From the NCBI GenBank assembly GCA_020442095.1, contig JAGRKY010000129.1, positions 1 to 10,426 on the forward strand: DNA of 10,426 nucleotides, read 5' to 3'. The stretch is from Bauldia sp. GTDB lineage: Bacteria > Pseudomonadota > Alphaproteobacteria > Rhizobiales > Kaistiaceae. The stretch's first letter is position 1. The number at the start of each line of letters is the position of its first letter. Of the stretch, positions 1-6,099 are shown one piece after another. The position numbers and the translations under genes were made by a program. The notes beneath the pieces were generated by a model that did no database searches, had not been told where the DNA came from, and worked only from the letters and a program-made list of their open reading frames with translations.

Positions 1-338
1 AAGACGACAACGACATGCGCCGCTTCCTGGTCAAGGCGCTGCAGAATGCCGGTTACGAGGTGGTGTCGTTCGACAACGGCCAGTCGGCCTACGAGCGACT
101 CCGGGAAGAGCCGTTCACGCTGCTCCTTACCGATATCGTCATGCCCGAGATGGACGGCATCGAGCTCGCCCGGCGGGCGACCGAACTCGATCCCGACCTC
201 AAGGTGATGTTCATCACCGGATTCGCTGCGGTGGCGCTCAATCCGGAATCGAATGCGCCGCCCGCGGCCAAGGTGCTTTCCAAGCCGTTCCACCTGAAAG
301 ACCTGGTCAACGAGGTCGAGAAGCTTCTCGCCGCCTGA
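1..338 (+). CDS. cpdR: Response regulator CpdR (5' end cut by window edge)
   Basis: Single-domain receiver protein. In Caulobacter and rhizobia, unphosphorylated CpdR delivers substrates to the ClpXP protease and so controls CtrA turnover. The open frame runs in from base 3, reading Asp-Asp-Asn-Asp before the first internal Met (base 15). This is the acidic pocket of the receiver fold, so only about 8 N-terminal residues lie outside the window. Counting from that Met, the phospho-acceptor is Asp40 in LLLTDIVMPEMDG, the conserved Thr lies in MFITGFAAVALNP, and the conserved Lys in LSKPF. There is no output domain, as expected for CpdR. The whole sequence closely resembles rhizobial CpdR as I remember it. 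The C-terminus is Leu-Leu-Ala-Ala, similar to ClpX-recognised tails; whether it acts as a degron here is inference. Confidence 0.93.
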   Translation, partial: DDNDMRRFLVKALQNAGYEVVSFDNGQSAYERLREEPFTLLLTDIVMPEMDGIELARRATELDPDLKVMFITGFAAVALNPESNAPPAAKVLSKPFHLKDLVNEVEKLLAA

Positions 339-354
339 ATCACCGGCATTCAGG
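334..354 (+). terminator. Hairpin overlapping the cpdR stop codon
   Basis: CCTGAAT (334-340) and ATTCAGG (348-354) form a perfect 7-bp stem with a 7-base loop, and the stop codon TGA lies within the left arm. No T-run follows, so it is not a textbook intrinsic terminator. It could protect the mRNA 3' end or act as a weak terminator between cpdR and the rpmJ promoter, which begins 11 bases downstream. Confidence 0.35.
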
Positions 355-365
355 GCCTCCGGCGC

Positions 366-394
366 TTGACATGGCAAGGACCTGACCCTAGGTT
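366..394 (+). promoter_or_regulatory. Sigma-70-type promoter for rpmJ
   Basis: A perfect -35 hexamer TTGACA (366-371) is followed after 17 bases by TAGGTT (389-394), an acceptable -10. This predicts a start near 401 and a leader of about 50 bases before the rpmJ ATG at 452. A strong -35 fits a highly expressed ribosomal protein gene. Only the hexamers support this. Confidence 0.6.
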
Positions 395-451
395 CCGCCC
401 GGATTTTTCAAGGCCATGCTCGGCATGGTCGTTCGAGCCGGCCATAGACCC

Positions 452-577
452 ATGAAGATTCGCAATTCACTCCGTTCGCTGCGCAACCGACATCGTGGCA
501 ACCGCCTTGTCCGGCGGAAAGGCCGCGTCTTTGTGATCAACAAAGCCAATCCGCGCTTCAAGGCCCGCCAGGGCTGA
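452..577 (+). CDS. rpmJ: 50S ribosomal protein L36, cysteine-free form
   Basis: A 41-residue, strongly basic protein beginning [17 protein letters not shown] and ending NPRFKARQG. This matches the alphaproteobacterial L36 of the large ribosomal subunit. It has no cysteine, so it is the non-zinc-binding (C-minus, YkgO-like) form; the CxxC zinc ribbon of the other L36 type is absent. The ATG is the only start giving the family N-terminus. There is no clear Shine-Dalgarno sequence directly upstream. The gene stands alone behind its own promoter rather than in the spc operon, as is common in alphaproteobacteria. It is too short for many gene finders. Confidence 0.95.
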   Translation: MKIRNSLRSLRNRHRGNRLVRRKGRVFVINKANPRFKARQG

Positions 578-613
578 GGCGCTGCGCCCGCAGTTCCATC
601 ACGTCGGCTTGTT

Positions 614-642
614 TTGACGACGATCCGCGACTGGCGCTAAGC
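614..642 (+). promoter_or_regulatory. Possible promoter for the TPR gene
   Basis: TTGACG (614-619) is followed after 17 bases by CTAAGC (637-642). The -35 is good and the -10 poor. If used, transcription would start around 649-650, at the ATG of the TPR gene (651), giving an essentially leaderless mRNA. This would fit the absence of a Shine-Dalgarno sequence there. Confidence 0.35.
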
Positions 643-650
643 TGCTGGTT

Positions 651-1262
651 ATGCGGTTCGTTGCGCTTGTCCTTGCCCCATTGCTGTTGACCGTCGCCGG
701 TGGCGCTGCCGCCTGGGCCGAGGAGACACTTCCGACCGTCACGCTTGACGAGGAAAAGCCCGTCGTCGCCGAGCCGACCCGGGCCGAGCGCATTGACGCG
801 CTGTTCGAGACCCTGCGTACCACCGAGGACGAGACCGAGGCGAAGCAGGCCGAACGGACGATACAAAGCCTGTGGCTCGATTCCGGCAGCGACACGGTTG
901 ATCTGATGATGGACTGGGCGCTGAGCGCCATGCAGGAGAAGCGCTATTCCCGGGCGCTCGATTTCCTCGACCGGGTCATCGTCATGCGCCCGGACTATGT
1001 CGAGGGCTGGAACAAGCGCGCCACGGTGTATTTCCTCCTGGACGACTACGGCCAGTCGATCTCCGATATCGGACGCGTCCTGGAGCTTGAGCCGCGGCAC
1101 TTCGGTGCGCTGAGCGGATTCGGAATGGTTCTTCAGGCGATCGGCGACGACGACCGGGCGATTGCCGCGTACCGGAGCGCGCTGGCCGTCGATCCGCATC
1201 TCGATACGGTGCGGGACGCGCTTGACGCGCTGGAGGCCAAGAATATCGGTCAGGCGCTCTGA
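651..1262 (+). CDS. Exported tetratricopeptide-repeat protein
   Basis: A 203-residue protein of unknown specific role. Residues 1-23 form a Sec signal peptide (hydrophobic run VALVLAPLLLTVAGGAAA, likely cleaved after Ala-Trp-Ala), so it should act in the periplasm. An acidic linker follows. From about residue 82 there are three TPR-like helical pairs: roughly 82-115, 116-149 (YVEGWNKRATVYFLLDDYGQ, the clearest) and 150-183 (ending ALAVDPH). TPR proteins act as protein-binding scaffolds, but no partner can be inferred. The ATG at 651 is the only start that includes the signal peptide. The gene converges on pyk with a 25-base gap. Secreted TPR proteins between rpmJ and pyk seem familiar from related genomes; this is from memory. 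Confidence 0.85.
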   Translation: MRFVALVLAPLLLTVAGGAAAWAEETLPTVTLDEEKPVVAEPTRAERIDALFETLRTTEDETEAKQAERTIQSLWLDSGSDTVDLMMDWALSAMQEKRYSRALDFLDRVIVMRPDYVEGWNKRATVYFLLDDYGQSISDIGRVLELEPRHFGALSGFGMVLQAIGDDDRAIAAYRSALAVDPHLDTVRDALDALEAKNIGQAL

Positions 1263-1287
1263 ACGGCGGGCCCGGTAGAGGAACCCG

Positions 1288-2730
1288 TCAGCTCTTCAGC
1301 GAATCGCCGCCGTGGCTGCCGATGAAGGCGATCCTCAGCATGTTGGTCGCACCCGGCGTTCCGAGCGGAACACCGGCCGTGACGATGATGCGCTGGCCGG
1401 GCACGGCGCCGCCTTCCGAGGACGCCACCTGGCAGGCCCGGTCGACCATTTCCTCGAGGGTGCCGGGCTCCTGGCCGGCGACGCAATGCAGCCCCCAGAC
1501 GATCGACAGGCGCCGCGCGGTGGCGGCGATAGGCGACATGGCGATGATCGGTGTCAGCGGCCGCTCGCGTGCCGCGCGCACGGCGGTCGCGCCGGAGGCG
1601 GTGTAGCAGCAGATGGCCGCAAGGTGCAGCGTCTCGGCGATCTGGCGGGCGGCGGCGGAAATCGCGTCAGCGCCGGTTGCCTCGGGCTCGGTCCGCTGGG
1701 CGTAGATGATGCCCGGGTAGTTGGGGTCGCGCTCGACCTCGGTGGCGATCCGGTCCATCGTCGCCACCGCCTCGATCGGGAAGGCGCCGGATGCCGATTC
1801 GGCCGACAGCATGATCGCATCGGCGCCCTCGAAGACCGCCGTCGAGACGTCCGAGACCTCCGCTCGGGTCGGCACCGGGGCGGTGATCATCGATTCCAGC
1901 ATCTGGGTGGCAACCACCACCGGCTTGCCGGCCCGGCGCGCCGCGCGGGTGATCTGCTTCTGGATGCCGGGGACGCGTTCGAGCGGCATCTCGACGCCGA
2001 GATCGCCGCGGGCGACCATCAGCGCATCCGCCTGTTCGATGATCGCGGCCAGCCGCTCAACGGCCTGCGGCTTCTCGATCTTCGCCATGACCGCGGCGCG
2101 ACCGCGCGCGATCTTCTTCACCTCGGCAAGGTCTTCCGGCCGCTGGACGAAGGACAGGGCGATCCAGTCGACTCCCGCATCGAGGGCGGCATCGAGGTCG
2201 GAGTGATCCTTCCCGGTCATCGCACTGAAGGCGAGGGTGGTGTCGGGAACGCTGACGCCCTTGCGGTCGGAGAGCATGGTGCCGGCTTCGATGAAGGTCG
2301 TCGCGCTGGTGCCGTCGCACTCCTCGACCCGTAGCCGGACCTTGCCGTCGTCGAGCAGCAGCCGATGGCCGGGCTCGATCGCCTCGAGAATCTCGGGATG
2401 GGGAAGGTAGACCCGGTGGTCGTTGCCGGGCTCCGGGTCGGAGTCGAGAACGAACTTGTCGCCGGGGGTCAGCTCAATCTTGCCTTCGGCGAATGTGCCC
2501 AACCGCAGTTTCGGACCCTGAAGGTCGGCCAGGATGCCGATCGGCCGATCGCTTTCCGCTTCGATCGCCCGGATCGTGTTGACCATCCGCCGAAGGGTCG
2601 GGTGGTCGGTATGGCTCATGTTGATGCGGAAGACGTCTGCGCCGGCGTCGACCAGAGATCTTATCTTTGCCTTGTCGGAGGAAGACGGGCCGAGAGTCGC
2701 AAGGATCTTGACCTTGCGGCGCCGTCTCAT
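1288..2730 (-). CDS. pyk: Pyruvate kinase
   Basis: A cytoplasmic glycolytic enzyme of 480 residues, the usual bacterial length. It transfers phosphate from phosphoenolpyruvate to ADP, giving pyruvate and ATP. Visible family motifs are VFRINMSH (33-40, with active-site Arg35), ADLQGPKLR (68-76, start of the B domain, which runs to about 168), AKIEKP (216-221, with the catalytic Lys217 and Glu219, a metal ligand), MVARGDLGVEMP (238-249, Asp243 binding metal), ATQMLESM (274-281) and PTRAEVSDV (287-295). The C-terminal regulatory domain spans about 345-480. All key residues are present. The ATG overlaps the stop of the upstream DUF1036 gene by 4 bases (ATGA), implying translational coupling. Effector specificity cannot be read from the sequence. 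Confidence 0.97.
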   Translation of the reverse strand: MRRRRKVKILATLGPSSSDKAKIRSLVDAGADVFRINMSHTDHPTLRRMVNTIRAIEAESDRPIGILADLQGPKLRLGTFAEGKIELTPGDKFVLDSDPEPGNDHRVYLPHPEILEAIEPGHRLLLDDGKVRLRVEECDGTSATTFIEAGTMLSDRKGVSVPDTTLAFSAMTGKDHSDLDAALDAGVDWIALSFVQRPEDLAEVKKIARGRAAVMAKIEKPQAVERLAAIIEQADALMVARGDLGVEMPLERVPGIQKQITRAARRAGKPVVVATQMLESMITAPVPTRAEVSDVSTAVFEGADAIMLSAESASGAFPIEAVATMDRIATEVERDPNYPGIIYAQRTEPEATGADAISAAARQIAETLHLAAICCYTASGATAVRAARERPLTPIIAMSPIAATARRLSIVWGLHCVAGQEPGTLEEMVDRACQVASSEGGAVPGQRIIVTAGVPLGTPGATNMLRIAFIGSHGGDSLKS

Positions 2731-3281
2731 CGGCCCCCCGTTCCGGTCTCGTCCGGTTCGGTCAGTTCGACGGTCCAGCTTCTCTGCTCGCCGGTGTCGA
2801 CCTCAAAGAACCCCGTCTTCTCGAATCCGCGCGCCACGCAGTCCTCTATGCCGTGGATGGTGAACATCTTGTCGCGGGTACACATTGCAGCCTTACCGCC
2901 CCAAACGCCACCCTGATCATAGTCGATTGCGTAGACGTAGTAGAAGCGCGACACAAGTGGCCCGGCCATCAGCGTTTCGCAGCTGCTGGCGTCGACGTTC
3001 CACCAGCCTTCCGTGGTCCAGCGCTTGTCTTCCTTGTAGCCGATGGCGATACCGACGCGGCTGGTCGTCTTGTTGCAGAGGCGGAGGCCGCCACCCGTGC
3101 TTTCGGCGGTGAGGCTGCCGGAAACGCCGGCCGGTACCGCGCCGGCCTCGAGCAGCCGGATCTCGGCCGAACCATCCTGGCGCAGCATGAAAAAAGCACC
3201 GGTTGCTATGGCTGCCAGCAAAACGATGCTGGCGGCCACGATCGCCTTCCGGTGCCATGAATTTTGAGCGTGCGATCGCAT
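2727..3281 (-). CDS. DUF1036 protein, membrane-anchored or exported
   Basis: A 184-residue protein of the DUF1036 family; function unknown. Residues 12-33 are a hydrophobic segment after a basic N-terminus (HRKAIVAASIVLLAAIATGAFF), acting as an uncleaved anchor or signal peptide. The conserved domain runs from about 67 to 172: LCNKTTSRVGIAIGYK, EGWWNV, FYYVYAIDYDQGGVWGG. Four cysteines (69, 101, 134, 148) could form two disulfides in the periplasm. The C-terminal tail is acidic and Gly-rich. It is the first gene of a unit with pyk, overlapping by 4 bases, and has a good promoter upstream (3329-3358). There is no clear Shine-Dalgarno before the ATG, but no alternative in-frame start fits better. 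Why a cell-envelope protein is coupled to a glycolytic enzyme is unknown. Confidence 0.88.
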   Translation of the reverse strand: MRSHAQNSWHRKAIVAASIVLLAAIATGAFFMLRQDGSAEIRLLEAGAVPAGVSGSLTAESTGGGLRLCNKTTSRVGIAIGYKEDKRWTTEGWWNVDASSCETLMAGPLVSRFYYVYAIDYDQGGVWGGKAAMCTRDKMFTIHGIEDCVARGFEKTGFFEVDTGEQRSWTVELTEPDETGTGGR

Positions 3282-3328
3282 CGGGTCGGGATTTGGCGAA
3301 CCGGTTATCAGGCGTTTCCAGAGACGTT

Positions 3329-3358
3329 CTTATCGCGCGGCGGGTTTCGTCGTGTCAA
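3329..3358 (-). promoter_or_regulatory. Sigma-70-type promoter for DUF1036-pyk
   Basis: On the minus strand, a perfect TTGACA (3358-3353) is followed after 18 bases by GATAAG (3334-3329); shifting one base gives CGATAA with a 17-base spacer. This predicts a start near 3321 and a leader of about 40 bases. The remaining part of the gap between the EamA gene and DUF1036 (3359-3453) is less GC-rich than the flanking genes and shows no other clear signal. Confidence 0.6.
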
Positions 3359-3453
3359 CGCGTCGGCAGTTGATTTCATCCTGGTCTTCTTGTTCTTCGA
3401 AAGCTGGAATCATGCAGTGACTTTGGCCACTTACACCGGCGAAGGCGGCAGCA

Positions 3454-4395
3454 TCATGGCTGACGTGCAGGTCGTGCGGAATAGATGCCGGCGAGGATCA
3501 GCGCCGCCCCGGCGATCTGCATCGGAGCCAGCGGTTCGTCGAGGAATATCCATGCCAGGGCGGCCGCCGCGAGTGAGCCGAGGAAGGTGACCAGCGACGA
3601 GAAGGCAGCCGGCAGGTGGCCGAGCGCGAAGGCGAGGAACCCCTGTCCGCCGGCATGTCCGAAATAGGACAGGGTGAGGAGCGCGGCAGCGCCGCCGAGG
3701 CTCGGGGGAAGGAGCCCGTTTCCGGCGATCAGGGACGCCGCCAGCAGGATCGGCGCGGTGATCACCGAGGTCAGGAAGACGATCCGGCCGGTGCCGGCGC
3801 GGCGCCTGGCGACGCGGACCGCCATGAAATAGGCGCCGAAGAAGATCGACGTGGCGATTGCATAGAGGTCGCCGGCAAGATGTTCCGGAGCGAAGGAATA
3901 GCTCGATCCAAGGAGGGCGATCGCGCCGACGAGGCAGAGCAGGAGCCCGATGACGCCGCCCCGGCCGACCTTCTCGCCGATCAACACCGCCGACCCGAGC
4001 ACCACCCATACCGGCGCCATCAGCGCGAAGAAGGAGGCATTGGCGACGCTCGTCTTGAGGATCGCCACGTGCCAGACAAGCAGGTCGCCGGCGAAAACGA
4101 GACCCGAGATGAGAATGGCCGGTTCGATCCGGTAGGTGGTGACTGCCGGCTCGCCGCGGCTGCGCGTTTCCCGCATCGCCCAGACCCAGAGGACCGGCAG
4201 GGCGGCAGTGACGCGCCAGAAGGCGCTGGCGAAGGGGCCGACCTCGGCGAGGCGGACGAAGAGCGGCGACGAGGCCATCGCCAACGCGCTGAGGAGAAGG
4301 GCGGCGAAGGGCAGGGCGAAACCGGTGGCGGCGGATGGCGCTGCCGGGCTGGTCTCAGAATGCTGTGTCATCGTGGCGCTCGTTGATGCGGCCAC
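3454..4395 (-). CDS. EamA/DMT-family transporter
   Basis: A 10-helix inner-membrane transporter of the drug/metabolite transporter superfamily, up to 313 residues. Two EamA repeats are visible at about 28-160 and 172-307. The first includes SSPLFVRLAEVGPFASAFWR and FFALMAPVWVVLGSAVLIGEK, the second SSLVTFLGSLAAAALAWIFLDEPL and AGAALILAGIYSA. The GEK and DEPL turns after the fourth helix of each half are typical of the family. The substrate is unknown; relatives export amino acids, metabolites or drugs. The start at 4395 is GTG with GGA directly abutting it. An in-frame ATG at 4371 (MTQHSETS) gives 305 residues without loss of any helix and may be the true start. The gene diverges from the amidohydrolase gene across a very short gap. 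Confidence 0.9.
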   Translation of the reverse strand: MAASTSATMTQHSETSPAAPSAATGFALPFAALLLSALAMASSPLFVRLAEVGPFASAFWRVTAALPVLWVWAMRETRSRGEPAVTTYRIEPAILISGLVFAGDLLVWHVAILKTSVANASFFALMAPVWVVLGSAVLIGEKVGRGGVIGLLLCLVGAIALLGSSYSFAPEHLAGDLYAIATSIFFGAYFMAVRVARRRAGTGRIVFLTSVITAPILLAASLIAGNGLLPPSLGGAAALLTLSYFGHAGGQGFLAFALGHLPAAFSSLVTFLGSLAAAALAWIFLDEPLAPMQIAGAALILAGIYSARPARQP

Positions 4396-4437
4396 TCCTA
4401 TGGCACAGGAGGCGACAGGTCACTAATATTGAACGCC

Positions 4438-5274
4438 ATGGATATGGTTTCGGACGGGGCGGTTGGCGCGGTCGGCGCGGATGAGGCGTTTCATCCTTTC
4501 GTGACGATCGAGGGCGATCCGGCCCAAGGCATCATTTTTCTCTGCGATCACGCGGAAAACCGGCTGCCGCCGGAATACGGGACGCTCGGGTTGCCGCCCG
4601 GCGAGTTCCTGCGTCACATCGCCTATGATCCCGGGGCGCGGGCCGTCACCATCGGCCTCGCCGAGCGGCTCGGGGCGCCTGCCGTTCTGACGACCTTCTC
4701 GCGGCTGTTGATCGATCCGAACCGTGGCATCGACGATCCGACGCTGATCATGCGGATATCGGACGGCGCGATCATTCCCGGGAACCATCATGTCGATGCG
4801 GACGAGCGTGCGAGGCGGCTTGCGCGCTTTCACGCACCCTACCATGCCGAGGTCGACCGCGTGATCGAGCGATCGCTCGCCGCCGGGTCCGTTCCGATCC
4901 TGATTTCCGTCCACAGCTTCACGCCGGTCTGGCGCGGGCGCGGGCGGCCCTGGCAGATCGGCATCCTCTGGGACGCCGATCCACGGGTCGCGAAGCCGAT
5001 GGTCGAGGCCCTGGCGGCCGATCCCGACCTGGTGGTCGGCGACAACGAGCCTTATTCCGGCGCACTCATTCGCGACAGCATGTATCGCCACGGGACGCGC
5101 CGCGGGCTCGCCCACGGGCTGATCGAGCTGCGGCAGGACCTGATCTCGGACGATGCGGGCGCCGCGGCCTGGGTCGATCGGCTGGCGCCGGTCATCAGGG
5201 CGCTCAATACCGATCCCGATCTCCACGTCATCCGGCATTACGGGTCGCGGTCGGGAACGGTGGACCCTATCTGA
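4438..5274 (+). CDS. N-formylglutamate amidohydrolase family protein
   Basis: A cytoplasmic hydrolase-like protein of 278 residues from this ATG. The family's founding member hydrolyses N-formyl-L-glutamate to formate and glutamate in histidine breakdown. Motifs include FLCDHAENRLPPEYG near the N-terminus, LLIDPNRGIDDPT, ISVHSFTPVWRGR, WQIGILWD and GLIELRQDLI; the His and Glu residues in these are the expected metal and catalytic positions. No other hut genes lie nearby, so a role in histidine catabolism is not supported; the real substrate may differ. An in-frame TTG at 4429 would add three residues. AGGAGG (4407-4412) lies too far from the ATG for normal spacing. TAATAT (4424-4429) resembles a -10 box that would start transcription next to the ATG. 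DUF1244 follows after 34 bases, probably co-transcribed. Confidence 0.88.
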   Translation: MDMVSDGAVGAVGADEAFHPFVTIEGDPAQGIIFLCDHAENRLPPEYGTLGLPPGEFLRHIAYDPGARAVTIGLAERLGAPAVLTTFSRLLIDPNRGIDDPTLIMRISDGAIIPGNHHVDADERARRLARFHAPYHAEVDRVIERSLAAGSVPILISVHSFTPVWRGRGRPWQIGILWDADPRVAKPMVEALAADPDLVVGDNEPYSGALIRDSMYRHGTRRGLAHGLIELRQDLISDDAGAAAWVDRLAPVIRALNTDPDLHVIRHYGSRSGTVDPI

Positions 5275-5308
5275 AGGGGCAGGCGCTCGGCGCCGCGAGG
5301 AGCGAAGG

Positions 5309-5614
5309 ATGCCGGACGACGACAACAGCACGACGACGATGCTCGAAGCGGCCGCCTTCAGGCGGCTTGTCGCGCATCTGCGCGAACGGACAGACGTTCA
5401 GAACATCGACCTGATGAATCTTGCCGGCTTCTGCCGGAACTGCCTGTCCAACTGGTATCGGGAGGCGGCCGAAGCGGAGGGTATCCCGATGGACAAGGCG
5501 ACGTCCCGCGAGATCATCTACGGCATGCCCTACGAGGAATGGCGGGCGCGCTACCAGCACGAGGCAACGCCCGAACAGCGCGCGGCCTTCGCTGCAGGAA
5601 AGGCGGATCACTAG
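5309..5614 (+). CDS. DUF1244 family protein
   Basis: A small 101-residue cytoplasmic protein of the DUF1244 family, function unknown. The core is DLMNLAGFCRNCLSNWYREAA (residues 34-54) with a CxxC pair at Cys42 and Cys45 that might bind metal or be redox active, followed by IIYGMPYEEWRARYQ (69-83). The frame stays open upstream into the preceding gene. The ATG at 5309 is chosen because AGGAG (5298-5302) sits 6 bases before it and the protein then begins at the family's usual point. It lies 34 bases after the amidohydrolase gene on the same strand and 93 bases before gapR; this neighbourhood suggests a conserved unit. Confidence 0.9.
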   Translation: MPDDDNSTTTMLEAAAFRRLVAHLRERTDVQNIDLMNLAGFCRNCLSNWYREAAEAEGIPMDKATSREIIYGMPYEEWRARYQHEATPEQRAAFAAGKADH

Positions 5615-5707
5615 TCCCCAGTTTCGCGTCACGCGACGCTTGACCCATGGCCGCGACCGAGGCAATCAGCGTGGCCGACCCCACTTCAGACAGGAGAGCC
5701 CAGGGCA

Positions 5708-5959
5708 ATGGCCGATACCGGTGGCATCGCAGCCGATCAGATTCGATCCATCATCGAGCGCATCGAGCGCCTCGAGGAGGAGAAGCAGGCGCTCGCCGAT
5801 GACATCAAGGAGGTCTATGCCGAGGCGAAGGCGAACGGCTTCGACACCAAGATCCTCCGCCAGGTGGTGCGGATCCGGAAGCAGGATACCGCCGAACGGC
5901 AGGAGCAGGAGGCGCTGCTCGACCTTTATCTCCACGCGCTTGGAATGCGCTCGGAATAG
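5708..5959 (+). CDS. gapR: GapR family nucleoid protein (DUF2312)
   Basis: An 83-residue protein matching the DUF2312 family, whose studied member is Caulobacter GapR. That protein binds AT-rich, overtwisted DNA ahead of moving polymerases and stimulates type II topoisomerases. Visible features are a charged coiled-coil helix at about 11-42 ([29 protein letters not shown], seen in overlapping parts), then [15 protein letters not shown] (about 44-58), the conserved DNA-binding half, and a C-terminal helix [11 protein letters not shown]. Length is typical. AGGAGA (5692-5697) lies 10 bases before the ATG. A weak TTGACC at 5640-5645 could be a -35 for a separate promoter, but no convincing -10 follows. 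It ends the plus-strand gene group and converges on the MepK-like gene. Confidence 0.92.
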   Translation: MADTGGIAADQIRSIIERIERLEEEKQALADDIKEVYAEAKANGFDTKILRQVVRIRKQDTAERQEQEALLDLYLHALGMRSE

Positions 5960-6099
5960 ACCCGACCGGGCAAGCGCACCAACGCCTCCGCCGGGCACGA
6001 CACGATCGCCGGCGGGCGGATCACCTTCATAAGTTCAGGATGAAATTCCGGTTCCGAGGAAGAGCCGGTCACCGGGGGCGACCGGGCCGGTACCCGCGG

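Noticed and set aside
1312..2334. A 340-residue open frame opposite pyk
   Set aside because: It is a GC-rich antisense frame of a clear pyruvate kinase gene, with repetitive Arg/Gly/Asp-rich composition and no domain.
3330..3413. A 27-codon minus-strand frame (MIPAFEEQEDQDEIN...) upstream of DUF1036
   Set aside because: No ribosome-binding site, it overlaps the promoter hexamers, its composition fits no known small protein, and nothing else supports it.
5153..5308. N-terminal extension of the DUF1244 gene back into the amidohydrolase gene
   Set aside because: The extension is Arg/Ser-rich out-of-frame sequence; the ATG at 5309 has a good ribosome-binding site and the family N-terminus.
5626..5639. 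GCGTC-ACGC-GACGC hairpin after the DUF1244 stop as a terminator
   Set aside because: The stem is only 5 bp with a 4-base loop and no T-run; too weak to call in GC-rich DNA.
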